From Taenia hydatigena (taxonomy: Eukaryota > Platyhelminthes > Cestoda > Cyclophyllidea > Taeniidae), in contig JADWOT020000006.1 in the NCBI GenBank assembly GCA_036345935.2, forward strand, positions 966,221-1,030,220: DNA of 64,000 bases. Reading direction: 5' to 3'. Every line of letters starts with the position of its first letter. The stretch's first letter is position 1. The position numbers and the translations under genes were made by a program. Of this stretch, positions 11,501 to 25,431 are shown one piece after another. The notes beneath the pieces were generated by a model. The model searched no databases and was not told the DNA's origin. It saw only the letters and a program-made list of their open reading frames with translations.

Positions 11501-13585
11501 CAGGTGAGCTGCATTTTAGCTGCTTCTACTTCTTGACATATCTCTCTTGCACCAAGTGTACGTATTCTCCGAACGCCTTACATAAAATGAAGATTTTCAG
11601 TGTTTGAAAATCAAGGGAAAGTAGCATTTCTGGACTTCTGAGTGATTGATTTGGTGCGTCGTTCCATTGTAGAGGGTCACCGAGCAGCCAGATGTTGATC
11701 ACACGCCGGTGAGAATCACTTCTCCCTCTTCGCCAAATGCAACATCTGATCACTGCCTCTTTTTCGATGGCTCCGTGCCAACACCCGCCCCACTGGCTAA
11801 GCGACTTCGGACTTCTGCAGATTCAGTGGAGGAGGTGGACACCGTCTCCTCACCTCAATCACAGCCTGTGGAGATCTCAAGTGTCAAAGACGATACAGAA
11901 AGCGGTAATAGCGATGATGATGATTGTCAGCTACTGGCTAGCTTCTCTCAACCCCTTCCCATCACTTCTGTTAATGAGCGTCGAATCTCCTCCACCATTG
12001 CCACCAATGTTCCCATCACCCCGAAACCAGCTTTTGATCAAATGAAGACACCTGAATTGAGGGTAATCAAGTCGTTTTTAATCCTTGACCTCTTTCCTGC
12101 CACTTTCTTTCGTCCAAGATGGTTGCATTTGTTGTCCAGAAAGCTCTCTCTGACTACGGGGTTCGTCGTCTGCCGAAAAAGAAGGCCATCCAATTACTCA
12201 ATCACATCTACGATGAACTACACCCATGTACGTGTTAGGCCATTTATTATCACCGCGTTCCTTCACAAGTCGATCACGCTAAGAAATTTCATGCGTTTCT
12301 TTTTCTGTCGCGTTGCAAACCTATCAGATGTCGAAGCCCCCTCAATCCTTGATGTTGACGAATCAAAGAAGGACCTTAAACCTGCAGAGGACCCACTTTA
12401 TGATTGCGCAGCTGGGGTCGACTCGGATGAGATTGTGATTACCCCAAAGCCTATCCCCGGTCCTTCGGTAAATTCTTCCGAAATCACTTTGTCCAAATTT
12501 GTCCTCTTTTAATGCACGTTTGCAGTATCGGGCTGACCGGCTAAAATTTTATCCAAAATCTAAAAAAACGTCCACTGTCTATCTTACTGTTTAAAACTCA
12601 TGTCACGCATTTGTGGAACTGAGGTCACTTGACCCCGACAATGGACCCATCGCCTAAAATAGCGACCAAGCGGTGAACGGAAGACTACTAATGTGAAGTA
12701 TGCTTTTGGAAGCTCACTTTTACCCTTCTTTTAAGAGCTTTGCTTCCTCAGCTAAGGCCCTTGTTGAATACACGACCGTTGCTTCCACGTCAGCACGATA
12801 AATGTGTTTCTACGTGGCTTTTTGTTATATTATGCGTACGTTACATTGAGGCGTACGTCTCTGCATCCTTTGATCCACCCAGAAACGCAAGTGGAGAGGA
12901 AATGTATACATTTTTGAATGCTCACATCTCACCTTGTCGATTAGAGGCGACGACGGTGGAGGTAAAAAGATTTGGTCGACCCAATTTATTTTTTATTCAC
13001 TATCCAATGTTAGAGGTGATTAAAAATATTTTAATCCACACAACATTTGCTCTCCTTTCCAGACTTCCACTATTGACCAAGGTGCTTCAGGAGCAAACGT
13101 TGATCCAGACCAGGAGGTTAGTTTACCGTTATTGAGCCATTTTAAACAAGACACAGCGTTATCCCCATGGCTCGCTCTGTCTTAAGTACTTATGTCCACT
13201 TTTAGACTGCGAACGACACACTCCGAACTCGAGTGTGGAAATGTCTGCGCAACGATGACCAATTGTACTTCAACATCGTGACCTATGTTGTAAGTTCCCT
13301 TTTAACTATCTGATTATCGACGTTTGATTCAGCCCTTGGAGTTGGACTGTGTCAAAGCCATGCTCCGTGACGCCGGCATAAACATTGGGCTCCGACGCCT
13401 GTCAGAAATGCTTGACAGTTGGGTGCGTAATGTCACGGTTATAGTCGTTGCCATTAAAGGTTTAATTGTTTTATCACCACAACACTTCCTTTGATTAGGG
13501 AGTCACCTTCACAACACGAAGTCGGCACGCTCCCAGACCTGGCACCAATACCTCCGACCCACAAACCGCGAACTATTTGTGGTGA
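8590..13585 (+). CDS. SLX4: SLX4 structure-specific endonuclease scaffold
   Basis: This gene encodes a homologue of SLX4 (BTBD12/FANCP), the nuclear scaffold that binds SLX1, XPF-ERCC1 and MUS81. The domains appear in the known order. First are two UBZ4-type zinc fingers: CCELCNQPF...HRESC near 8630-8700, and CPACSRHLSTS joined to LEHIREC across a candidate 31-nt intron at 8792-8822. A BTB domain (SDLSIYLDSGVRVFAHRFIL, 9629-10000) follows, then a long acidic, Ser-rich linker. The SAP-like segment reads DQMKTPEL and QKALSDYGVRRLPKKKAIQL (about 12040-12230). The conserved C-terminal domain that binds SLX1 ends the protein (TLRTRVWKCL...AMLRDAGINIGLRRLSEMLD...VTFTTR, 13205-13585). The first convincing ATG is at 8590. 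Exon boundaries in the 10.4-11.4 kb linker are uncertain. Confidence 0.86.
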
Positions 13586-13830
13586 GGATGCGCTGCTTAG
13601 TGTAAACATTAGTCCCCTTTTTGTACAGGAGAAGGCCTTCCTCAGGCTATAAATGCTGATGCGAGCCTTTGTTTGGTCTTGGAAGCAAGTTTAGGGAGGA
13701 TAAAATTCGCCATCTCCTTGTTTGATTTAACTGAAAAAAAGGATAGATTGGAGGAAAGAACTGGAGGAAGGGAGGATCGGCGCATGGAATGTGTGTATGA
13801 TCGCGTATCACAGTAGACTCGGTTGTCTGT

Positions 13831-16800
13831 TCATCCAAGAAGATCCATTATATCGGCCTGAGAAAGAAGGGGAGTTTTATTACTCTGGGTATTTTCTACC
13901 GGTTGGTTGACGGTCGAGGAAGCCTTGGGTCGTCCGTACATTGTGGAGGTAGGGGGTAATTGACTATTGTCCTGGTGGGGGAACGCGCTTCCTCCGCGGG
14001 ATGGTGCGTTGGCAGAATTTGAGTAGAGGTAATTAGGCTGTTGTGGGGGACTGAGACCGCCAAAGGGAGTGAAGGTGGTGGAGGAATTTTGCCCCATCAT
14101 TGGAAACGCGGGTGGTTTGACAGCCCGATTCCAATCAAGGGACGGAGTTGAGTTGATCAACAAATCTAAATGTATTTAAGCCAATCAAAGGGTTCGACTC
14201 CTGTGCACCTGTTTGTTTGGATGCTGCTACAGAAGGCGAGGACAACTAGGTGTCAGGCTCTCAACCCTCCGCCTGACATTGACGGAGGACTTACTCAAAA
14301 ATGGGAAAAGGTCTTATGCAAGAAAGTAAGTTTTACTCAACCTTCACCATGTACAATATTGTTCTGGTAAGTATGTGCTTCATTTCAACGTCCACTATTG
14401 GAACAAACATCACAAAAACCACCGAAGCGTTCGTATGAAGAAGCTTCGACCCAAACCTACAGAAGTTGTTGGGTCATGCAATGGCATAGATGATGAAGAA
14501 CAAGTAACCTACCCGAGAGGTCGGTAGGAGCAGGCTTGGGGTGAGGTGGTGGAGCTGGTTCAGGTGTGAGACTGGGCTGCTGTTTGAGGCGCTCCAACTG
14601 TTCAAAGTCAGCGGTCGCGCGTTTCTTCGCCTCCAGGCTTCGGTACTGCTGCTGGGGCTGGAGTACAGACGTGGGTGCCGCATTTGATTCCCCGGTTGAC
14701 GGATTCTTTGCGCCACCATCAGCAGTGGGAATCACGTGTTTGGGTGAAATGTTCACACCAGCCAAAGAGGCCATAATGAAATCAACCTAAGGACCGCAAA
14801 TGGATATCAGTAGTACGATGGCAAAGAGGTGATAACAACATTCTCCATGTAAGCTGCATACAATGACATCCGTTTGGCTAGAAATTGCTTAAACAAGTAC
14901 GCAAAAAAGAGGCAAATCTCACCATCTCAGAGGCCGTCCCATCCAAATTCAGTGGTGTTGAGACAAACACTCTGTTGAAAAGTAAAAAAAAAAGTTTAGT
15001 TCCTTAATGGTCAACATACTACAAGCAAAATGAAAGTCTCAATAGACTTACGCAGTATCTTCATCGAGGCTGTGCAATTCAATCAGTTTGGCACGCTGTT
15101 CCGTCTCGATGGCGGTGAACATCTCCCTCATTAGGTCGGCAAATGCTGCGTACTGCAGTGGTGTGAGATTGCAATCCATCGACAGCTGTAGCAAATTCGG
15201 GATGGATTTGGAGGCAAGAAATTCGCGTGAAATGCCCAATTTCTTGTGACTAAAGGCTATCCGATAGATTGCTAACAAGGAGAGGAAGCAGATGAGTGTA
15301 CTTAGTTGGCTCAGTTTGAGATCAACCAAGATTACTTCAATTTTTGTTGCAGTTTGGAAATTCAGTAATGCTCAAAATGTTGTAGCAAACGTCCTCTTTT
15401 CGCAGTCTCGGGAAACTTGAAATAAAGGAAGCTCACCCAGTACTGCGACGAGGATTTTTGGCTCCCGGGAGCGTATTTCTGTTAAAAATACGAGAATATC
15501 GTCCATAACGCTCCATCTGTCTAAATATTCAAGCAATTTGGCTATGCATACTAGTATCTCCAAGCGCACCTAAAAGAGAAGGGGGAATAAGGGTAAGAAG
15601 GAAAGTAAACAGACTTAGGCATGACGCATTAGATAGGAGAAATGAAGTTACATTGACGAGGTCCGCTAGTGAGTAGACTTTCTTGAGACGGGGAACGATG
15701 TTGCTTTTCAACACAGTGAAGTCCATTAGGTGAGCTATCTCTGGAAGACTTCGTAGACACAGCTCCTACATAGTCAAGAAGTGCGGATTAATCACAACGA
15801 TACAACAGCAGTTTTGACCGCGAATTTGCTTGAAAGATAGAATAGGATATCCACAGCACTACAGTGCATTGATTTATTAAACAGCAATAAAATTAGATAC
15901 TTCTCCAAGCAGACATGTCTGCGATGTACCTACTTTTTCAGAGGCGGGACAAAAAGCTATGCCTACAGAAGGCCTTGTCGAGTGTATATGAAGCAATTGG
16001 TTTAAACTTGATGACAAAAACAAAAAAATGTTGCTACATTCAGCTGCAACTGTGTAGGTGAATTACGCAGCGTAGTCAGGAGTCAGCCCACTAACATGCT
16101 ACTCCTTACCGTAATAAGTAGCATTCCCAGTTACTTTAGCTTTGCCAAAAAAGGTGAAACAGAAAAATTGAGTCATGAATTCAGGAAATTCAAATACTCA
16201 GTAGTGAAACAGGCAAAGCGCGATTCAACCAGCATAGCAATGCAACTTGCAAGAATCGGAGGAGCGTTTGAGTCAAGGGCAGAATTGAGTACGGGCAAGG
16301 CGTAGATTTTGAAGTCGCTTGGTGAGAGTTTGGCCACTAGGACACCCAAATTCTGTAGCAGCACTTGAACTACCTGTGATAGCATACCGAAAGAGTTTGA
16401 AGGAGCAACTTATCATACATACACAGCACTGGATAGAAGCAAAATATTCAACTTTCAATGCAAGATGGAAGGCCAGTAAATTCCAAGAAAGGTGGCCGTT
16501 GGAAGACGAACCTGAATGGGTTCATGTACACCAAGGACATATTTAAATCTTGGCATAATATAGGTGGCGACCTCTTCACGATTGACTATGTCGATTATTT
16601 GGAGGATGGAGGGAAGTACAAAGGGGATCATACTCTTGTTTGGAAACTCCTGTGACAATTGGGGGAATACCCTATGCAAGTTGATTCGCTAAAAGGAGGA
16701 TAATTAGAGAAGGGAAATGAAGTCCTACCGGTGGTAAATTTTTGATAGAGTTGGGTAGGTTTCTGTAGAACTTCGATCTAGCCAGATTATCCATTTGGTA

Positions 16801-18745
16801 GAGGTCATCGAGACCCTTCAAACATACCACGTTAGCGTCATTCAGGAAAGGCAACTACGGCGAAAGACGTAAAATAAGTGAATATTTCCAGTTCGCTGCC
16901 TTTCAGTAAAGACACGAGTGTGAAATGATCACCAACCTTCAGAATCTCATGTGAATCTGGTCGAATATCAATGTCCAGTTGAAGGAGCATCTTCACGTAA
17001 TCTCGAATACCAGGTGGAATGTTAGCAAGGGTATGCGGAGAGAGGGGTTTTAACTGTCAATGAAGGTTCAAGACAGGAAATACGGTAATAACAGGCTTAT
17101 AATAGGTGTAACTCCTTGGGCATGGAAACCCAAATCACTAAACTATTAAAGAATGAAAATCATGGAGAAGCAATGACAGGTCCCAGAATCGGTGCGAGAA
17201 CGTGTATCCCAGTGTAGTTAAGAATTGAATCGTTAGCATGAGAAAAATGGATTGAAAGGTGATAATAAAACACGAATAGGCATACCTTTTTAACGGCCTC
17301 TAGATAGACCCCGTAACGCTCATGACAATCGAGAAGCGACACTCCATTGTTATAGATAGCGTGAATTAACACCCCGATAGAGAACATGTCACTAGCTGCG
17401 TATCCTCTGCCCTGAATAAGCAAAAAAACAAGTGTCTTTGAGCACTAGTGCCAAGTAAACTTCTTCTGCCCTAATCATAAGATAACGCTGCAAAATGTTG
17501 CAAGAATACATTCTTTAAGTCATCAATCAGAGAATGTGTGCACGAAACGCCTGCGAAATTCCCTTACAATGTGCTTCGAAAATATTGTGCAAGTGCAATA
17601 ACACAGTATATGTCAAAGGCTTAAAAATAGTGCAAGCAAACAGATTGTGAAATGACCTGGATACTGTTGACTTATACAGTAAGAAAAAACGAAATCCTCA
17701 ACCTACACAAAACAATCAACAATAAAAGCCGCAGTTAAGTTGAATTTTAATCCAGAATATTTAGCAATCATAGAGCCATCCACAAAAGATGTTTCAATAA
17801 ATAAAAAACCAGGCCATCCAAAAACCACTTTGTGATTATTTCAATGATTGGTAGAACAGAAGACCGAAGAATTGAGGAGTCCTTAAAGCGAAACACCAGT
17901 ACTGTGCATAATGCAGATAGCTAATATTACCAAGAACAAACCTCAATGGCGACTTCGGGAGCACAGAAGTCGAGATGGGGTTGACAAAGTGAAGGGATGG
18001 AGGATTGCCAGGGAGGAAATTCGACACCTTCACCTTCGTTGCCTTCGCAGGCAAACTCGAAACCACAAAGCTTCCAGGAGCCAAGACGGTTCACCACAAC
18101 TGATTCTGGTGATACGTTCAAGTGGAATCGGTGTCCTTCCCGGTGGATGAAAGTCAGTGCCTCACAGATCTACACAAAGAATCACGCAATAAGGAAACCT
18201 CCCGATAGTCATTTTGAAGCGAGATCTGATAATTGAGAACATTCTACCTGGATAATACCGTACTTTAACTCGGTTTCAGTAAACTTAAAGTTATTTAGTT
18301 TCTCAGTGGCTGGTCTACTAAGATTGACGACTTTTCCAAGGGCATTAGCCAGAGAAGTGAAAACAGGTTCGGTTGCAAACCCAAGGCTATCACGGGACTC
18401 CTCGAGAGGATGAACAACGGAAAGGATTCGAGGATGACGAAAACGAGTAAGGACCGCAACACCCAGTCTCAACTTTTCAATAATCATTTCTTTTTCGCTC
18501 TTCGGAAACCGGTCGAGTGCTTTCTTTTCGAATATCCATACCGTTGCTGCCTATTAAAAGGTAAGTTGCTTGTGACAAACAAGATGAACCTCTTTTGAGG
18601 ATCTTTTGGTTGCCGAGTAAAGCTTCCACAAAAGACCGGGCCCTGATGAGCCAACTTGTTCTTCAAGATCAAACTCCCTTGAGACCTGATTTCCGGGCAG
18701 AGCGCTGGAAACAGTGCTGCGTAGTCTACTTATAACGCTATCCAT
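13831..18745 (-). CDS. SCYL2: SCYL2-like pseudokinase (CVAK104)
   Basis: This gene encodes a homologue of SCYL2, a Scy1-family pseudokinase of clathrin-coated vesicles acting in TGN-endosome traffic. The ATG at 18745 opens MDSVISRLRSTVSS and REFDLEEQVGSSGPGLLWKL. The kinase-like domain follows with RFRHPRILSVVHPLEESRDS, TEPVFTSLANAL, HLNVSPESVVVN, GFEFACEG and ASDMFSIGVLIHAIYN. The HEAT region reads LKGLDDLYQMDNLARSKFY, then MIPFVLPSILQI. Next are KLLEYLDRWSVMDDILVFL and FSHKKLGISREFL. A Pro/Gln-rich tail ends in SQADIMDLLG just before the stop at 13831, resembling the NDLKDLFG end of vertebrate SCYL2. HRD is replaced by HLNV and DFG by GFE, so catalysis is unlikely. The gene is convergent with SLX4, with 246 bp between the stop codons. 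Confidence 0.93.
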
Positions 18746-20166
18746 TCCTGTTACAAGTGAAAAAAACACTTGGATATAAGTGATAGACGGATTGCAAGGT
18801 AGAATGTGCAGACTGATCGGAAAACACTGCCTAATCTCAAATTATGGGATTGACGACATCACATTTGGAAAGATTCAGTGCATTTGGATTGCCACCTATA
18901 ACAGCAAAGTACGAACACGCATAAACCGAAGTTAAATTAAAATTGCATCCACAAAAAATGCGAGGACCTCTTGACATTTTTTACACATGCACTAATTTGG
19001 ACCCCTAAAAAAGCCGTTACGAAGTGCAGCAAAATTCAAAATGGACCTTTGTCAACTATCCGAGGCTGTAAAGAATATAAATACATCCATCTCGCCAAAA
19101 ACACAGAAAAAGGCAAAAAACTTACTTAAGAACTACTTTTAAAAAGGACCCGCAATACCATACATCTCAGAAAGTCAAGGACAAATTGGTATAGCCTTTG
19201 CGCAAAAAATCTTGAAATAATTCTTAGAGTTATAGTACAAGGCTAATAAATAGTGTTTTTGTATGTCTATAATTTAGGCAACACCTTGAAGCACGTATTA
19301 ACCAAAACTCTAGCAAGTAATGCATGACTCCCTTAATGTCACTTCGCATAATACATGATATTGTTAACCTGCAAGACGCTGCAGAAATTCAAGAGCTTTA
19401 GAACGAATTTTGTCACAATATATATACTCAGCATAAGCGCTAAATACCTCTTAGAGTTTTACCTTCGTCGAACTATCTCTTACATGATCAACAGTTATAC
19501 ATGTCCCAATACCATATTTGAAATCCTTATCCTTCAAAACGCACAGTTGACTAACCCTTTGCCATCAGACCAGTCGCGTTTGATACCAAATGTTCGATTC
19601 GTCTGTTTGATCTAAAGCCCATGACCTTAAGCATTCTCGCACCAAATGTTGAGGTCCCAAACAGCAGATTTGTAGTCCTAATCCACAATCCGTTTTCTGT
19701 ATTGTAAGCAGACAGACTGCAATACTACCTACCGCTTCTGACACATCTCGCTCTTTTCCTACTGGAGAATAGTGACTGTAACCTCAAACGTAGAGGCACC
19801 ATTAATCACAACCTCAATAACCCTCCACAATCAATGAATGGCAACAACAGGCGCGGCGCAGATGAGACCCAAATCCCGTTGAACGAGTGCAAAAACAAAA
19901 TCCAGCCAGCCATACAAACAGCAGCAATAAACACTTCGAAGAGCACTTAACCCCTCCACCCCTTACACAAGGGAAATATGCCCACAGACCAGTGAAAACA
20001 AAACAAAACTACAGCGTAAGCAGATAATGCGCAACCGTTGAGAGCGGACATTGATGAGACATCGAGACCGGAATAATAAACCATTTACTTTTGTTAAATG
20101 AAGGATTTGGAACAAATGGGTGAGAAGTGGGGAGAAATGTGCGTGATTGGAGGCTGTTGCAAGTGC
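18746..20166. other. Intergenic region between SCYL2 and CUL1
   Basis: About 1.4 kb lies between the SCYL2 start and the CUL1 stop (both minus strand). It must include the SCYL2 promoter and CUL1 3' UTR. I find no coding segment, tRNA or LTR. The frame at 19355-19615 has no recognisable similarity. Confidence 0.5.
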
Positions 20167-23100
20167 CTAGGCCACATATTCATAGACGGAGAGGTTGCTC
20201 GGGTCTCGCCTGATGAAATCACGCTCGATTAGGGAATTAATGCATAACTAAAATAAAACAGAATCCAATTGAAAAGGAGGGCACTTAAAAAAGAGGAACA
20301 AACAACTGTTGGGTAAAAACGTACTTTAATTTGCTGTATAGCAGGACAAAAGCGGGAAGACATTTGCTCAATAACTTCCTTAACTAGCTGTTGATGCTCC
20401 ATCCTCTTTCTCATCTTCATTATCCGGACAACACAGGCCTAAAAAGGGATGAAAATAGTGTCACGCTCAGAAAGCGCGCTTCAAATGCCTTAGTTAGACT
20501 TGCGTTTAACAGAAAATGATTTATTAAGTAATTAAAAGTCTGACAAACAAGACTTCACGCCTTTAAGTGTAATCAGACAACTTTCCCGTACCAAAGTAGG
20601 AGGCATTGCGAGAAGGGACATCAAGCACATAGGAGGAAATAAAGCTGTTAGTTACCTGAATGCCGAGTTTGCGATCACATTCGACATTATGAAGAGTTGT
20701 CTCTGCCTCTTGCTTAGTTTCACTCTTCAACGGTAGATTGAGATTTACACGAACGCGTTTACTAAAAGGTGAGTAGTTCGGCATGGAGGTGGACTGTAGA
20801 CTATCTATTGGCATCACGAAATAGGGAGACACACAGAATTGATACCCCCATTACACAGCCAAGATACTCCGGATATTTTTTGTTCTAACGTTAAAGTAAC
20901 ACCAATATTTGGACAGCCGGATCGTAACTCAAACATGTAGGCAGGAGTTTAGATTTAGTTCTGTCCCCCACGACGAAAACGAAATCATGTCGCCATGGTG
21001 TGACATCGAGGCCACAAATAAGCTCAAAGGGAGTAGGGACCGAATGTGGCATGTTCGTGACTAAGATTCTCCCGGGTCAACTGACCGCGGTAGTCCAGAC
21101 GCTTTACTGACCTAACAATGACACCAACGTTTGTACGATCAGCCTGCAGCTCCAACCTATAAGCAGTGCTTTGGAACTCCTTCTATCCTCTAACACAAAA
21201 TAGAAAGCGTCGCGCATTCCTGTAATTTCCAGTACATTACTGAGCCCGGATAAGGAATTTAAAGTGCCACAAGCACGTGACGATGACAGCAAATTTGCCA
21301 CCCTGGCGGGAAAAAAGTCACAGAGGAGTGTGCCCTAACAAGGGTTTCACGTGATACGCTTTAAGATTCCTACTACTATTATTACTGCCGGAAGTCCAGT
21401 GGGATTTGCGAACGCCAAAGGTAATACCAGTGAAAGCCTACTTGTTGTAATCCATAAAGAGGGTGAGCTGAGAATCCGGACTAAGGGGAGGAGTGGAAGC
21501 GACGGTGCCAGGGCCAACGTCGTCGTCCATCTGAAGCCGCTGTTGTTCATCCTCCTCATCACTTGAGATGATCTTTAAAATACGCGCCTTGAGGAAGATT
21601 TGGAGGATTTGATTTAGCATATTGGGGTCAATATTTGTCAGTGATTGTATCTGGCCCACGGTATAGGATAGAGAAGAATTGAAGAGCATAAGAATTGCCA
21701 TCTGATAAGTGGATACCTGAAAAAAAAATGTGAATTAGAGGATTTTCTCAAATGGTCGAGACGATAATGGACTAAGGTTAAAAACAAGATGGAACACAAA
21801 CAAGTGAAAATAAATGGATTCACTTTGAGGTGGAGAGTGCAAATAAAGGCCAGAAGTGGATTAACCCACCTGGAACGTGTATCGCATTTTGGTGTAGTGA
21901 GCCACAACCTCACCACGACAGAGCTGATAACACCAGGTCAGCTTGCGGCCATCATGGCGAGTCTGGTAGAACTCGGTGAAAACTTTGAAACAGCTTTCCA
22001 GCTGAAGGGATGGCAAAAATGATGGTGAGGTTCGAGTCGCAAGCAGGGATATAGGTGGAGCATGGGGAGGCTGCTTACCTCTGCAGGAACGTTTATTGTG
22101 CCCAGTGGTTGGAAAGGCCAAGCGTTCGAGCTAAGCACCATAATGTTGAAGTCAACTAGAAATGATTGAAATAATGGATACACTACTAGGAGCGTCCATA
22201 ATTACAAGCACGTTCTTTACCAATCGAAGTAAGTTAGTTAAGAAAATAAATCTAGCATACTCGAGGTAGAGAAACAAAAACTATCTAGCACATACCACCG
22301 CACAGGAGTTGCGTCTGTTCACCGATCCACTCCATGAAACGGGCATTAAGTTCTCGGCTCGAACTCACATCCTGGAACATACGCTGTAGCTTGGACGTGT
22401 ATTCAACACCGCAGGCATTTTTCAGAAGGGAGATCATCTGGGCCTCCGAGTCTTCTGAAATTGACTGGTTGTTCACGAGACGACGAGCCAGCATGGTGGA
22501 GTAGAATTTCTGAAAGACATCCTTATCCTCCACATACTTGAAGACATCCATCTAGGGCGCAGAGAGAAAGGTGATGATAAAATACACTACGATGTGGGAA
22601 CAAAAAGGGGCAAGACCAGACCCTAGATGCGCCTTGAAAGTACTAACTCAGATCGAATTCCACAGATACGTATGATGGACTTGAGGCTCTAACATATACA
22701 TGCAACACTGTTTTCCTTATCAATCTGCAATAACAGCACCAATTTGTATGGAAAATAAATTAGTTGAATGTACGACACAATGCAAGACGACCTTGGCCTA
22801 AGTATAGCTACATTTTTTGCCCCAATTTTTGAAGAGACTATACGTGAAATCTGAAGATCGGCCTTCCTCCCCAATCCAAATACCGAATAAGCATTAACTC
22901 GAAAAGCCCCACAGACATGAGTTTGACGAAGGTTCCTGTGAGAAAACGAACGATTTATGTTCCGACTACCGAGAGGGCATGAGAATTGTCGACTGAGCAT
23001 AGTGATTACAGAGAGACTTTTAAACTTGTAATCAAGGAAGAATTGAGCGACATCGCAGTTCGACCTCCATTCAACGAAAAAAAAATCATAAGAACACTCA

Positions 23101-25431
23101 CCACATAGTTAAGCGTCTTCTCCAGATCGTCAGGTTGAGTTTCCTTCGTACTGAAAAAAAAAATATGAAAAAGAAATAGATAGCAGTAAGAGAAAATTAC
23201 CATAAATCCTGTAAATAATTCTTAGTACTCTAGCGGATTGGCCCCACGGAGCTGGATGCTAATAATAGTACATATCACCCAATTCAAGCTGCCGAAAAGG
23301 CAGTGGAGAGGTCAAAAGACCTTAATGCGAGACGCGCACTAAAATCACCTGACTGGAGCGAGTAATCAAAAAGAGCCAACAGGCACCGCTCCCTCCGGGC
23401 ACCGATCAGACGGGAGAAAAGTGGGCAATGCACGCGAGGTGGAAAGGGCTTACCTCTTTTTAAGTAGGAAATCGCTGTACTTTGCTAAGAGTTCAGGCGT
23501 TTTTCGAGAACTTCCAGAAGTTTCTGTAATAGCATTTCGGTTTATGTAGCGTTCACAACCCTTGTCAATGGCTCGTGCAAAGGAGGGGTTGCCGGAAAAG
23601 GCCAATTCCAAAAGCTCCTGGTTCTTATGCTGAACCCTTATTATTGTATCAACGAAAACTTTTGGATTCTTAAAGAAAAATTAAAGTGCAGAAGTCATAA
23701 TGATCCCTCAAAATTGAAGTGTGTATTAAACGTGAAGAAAACTTACCGATTTGGCAATTTGGCACACCTCTTTTAATGCTGCGGTACCAACCTCGTCGAC
23801 AAACATTTCCATCGTCTGAACTAAGCGGCTCTCCCCTTCTTCGAAGCGAATCAAGGCTTTGTACATTCTTGCCAAATCTTTCATTAAAAGTGGAATATTA
23901 GCAAAGATAAGCAGCTGACTTCTCACTGGGCAATAGAACTAAGGAACTGTACCATCAATTCTATTATTTTTTAGGAGGCCTTGAAACTCAGCTGCAAGTG
24001 TTTCGATGTGGTTGCCGATAAGGCTTTCCTCAACGGTCTTTACTAATTCATTTAACGTGCTGGAGTGGAGATAGGTTCTGGCCCTCGTTCGTTCCTCCTC
24101 TAATCGCGCCTCGACCTTAAGGAATCAGAAGGCATCACAAAACGTGGTAGTCAGCAGACATGTGCGCAGAGCAGTTTTACTTACCCATATCAAATAGTCT
24201 GTAACCGAATGGGATTTCAAAAACTGATTACTTTCAACCTCATAAAAATGTATCGTTTCGTGAAGAAACGGCTGCTCGAAATGATCTCGATAAATTGGGA
24301 GACCTTGCCTCCAATCTAAGGGTGTGTGCGGATCACCAGATAGGTAAGGCGCACTTGTAGACACGCCGTTTTGCATCTAAAGTGAAGGCAATAGGCGATC
24401 AACGTAGAGCAGATCTTCAACAAGCAAAAAGGACAAAATAATGTGCTAATACTGCATCTAGTAGTATGTAATGAAGAAAGAATAACAGGTTAAATCATGC
24501 CTTCATCGCTAATGTTACTATGCAACGATAACTGAAAGTGCTAAAGCACATAATGAGCTGGTGAATACCTGAGGTTCAGCAAGAAACGAAGATGGCGGAT
24601 AGTGTGGATTATGCTCAGACGTAATGCAAAGATCAACAAGACTACTAATGATAGTACAGAGTCTGGTAGCTGCTATGCTATTACCCCGACGCTCGGCCTC
24701 GATATCACTAAGGACAGCAGACATGAGAGCTCTGCTGCAAGGCTTGAAGAGCTCATCCTTCCAAAGCATTAAAGCAAGCTAGAAGAAAAGTTTAACAATT
24801 TGAGAACACTGCTGGCATAAAGATAAGAAATCGCATTCGATACGCTGAGAATATGCTCAAATTAATTGACTGATACTATAGAAAGAAGTAACCACAACAA
24901 ATGCATTATAAAAACAAAACCCACAGAATACAACAGATGCATAATTATCTAGGACTTCAAAAAGTAGGTGACTCAAGGACGTACAGAATACACAATCACA
25001 ACATCCTTTTGGCCCTCATCAACTTTGGTCTTCACCCAGTTGCGATTGAGGTAATTACATCGGTGATCTATATACTTGGCAGCAAGGGAGTAGTTAGTCC
25101 ATCGCTTTTCAAAAAAGTTGAGTAGATCTGAACCACTTAGTCGCTCAGCTTTCTAAAATGTTAGCATAAAGTATTGAAAAGCCAATACCAGCTTGAGGGA
25201 CTGCACGTGTTGCTTAAAGAAGCATCTGAGTTTTTTATACAACTCATAACCGATGACTTTGCTGTTTTCACCAACAGCGCATGATGTGTCGACGCTGATG
25301 CAGTACCCATACACGTAATTGCATATCGACGCATGCTCTGTCTTAGATAAGCCGTCCATATTGAGCATTTTGTCAAAAAGAGGCTTTAGTACTTTCCACA
25401 GATCGGCCAATCTGTCATATTTGGACATCAT
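20167..25431 (-). CDS. CUL1: Cullin-1
   Basis: This gene encodes Cullin-1, the scaffold of SCF ubiquitin ligases. It bridges SKP1/F-box adaptors at its N-terminus and RBX1/E2 at its C-terminus. The N-terminal cullin repeats start at ATG 25431 ([20 protein letters not shown]) and include [12 protein letters not shown] and [15 protein letters not shown]. The conserved cullin-homology core [43 protein letters not shown] is at 22285-22551. [16 protein letters not shown] and [16 protein letters not shown] follow. The winged-helix neddylation segment [20 protein letters not shown] lies near 20330-20440 with its acceptor lysine in place. The protein ends SVYEYVA before the stop at 20167. Every diagnostic block favours CUL1 over CUL2-5. 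The start lies 531 bp from the divergent TRDMT1 start. Confidence 0.95.

Noticed and set aside
14180..14210. B-box-like GGTTCGACTCCTG sequence suggesting a tRNA
   Set aside because: No A-box or stem-forming sequence is present at the required distance upstream.
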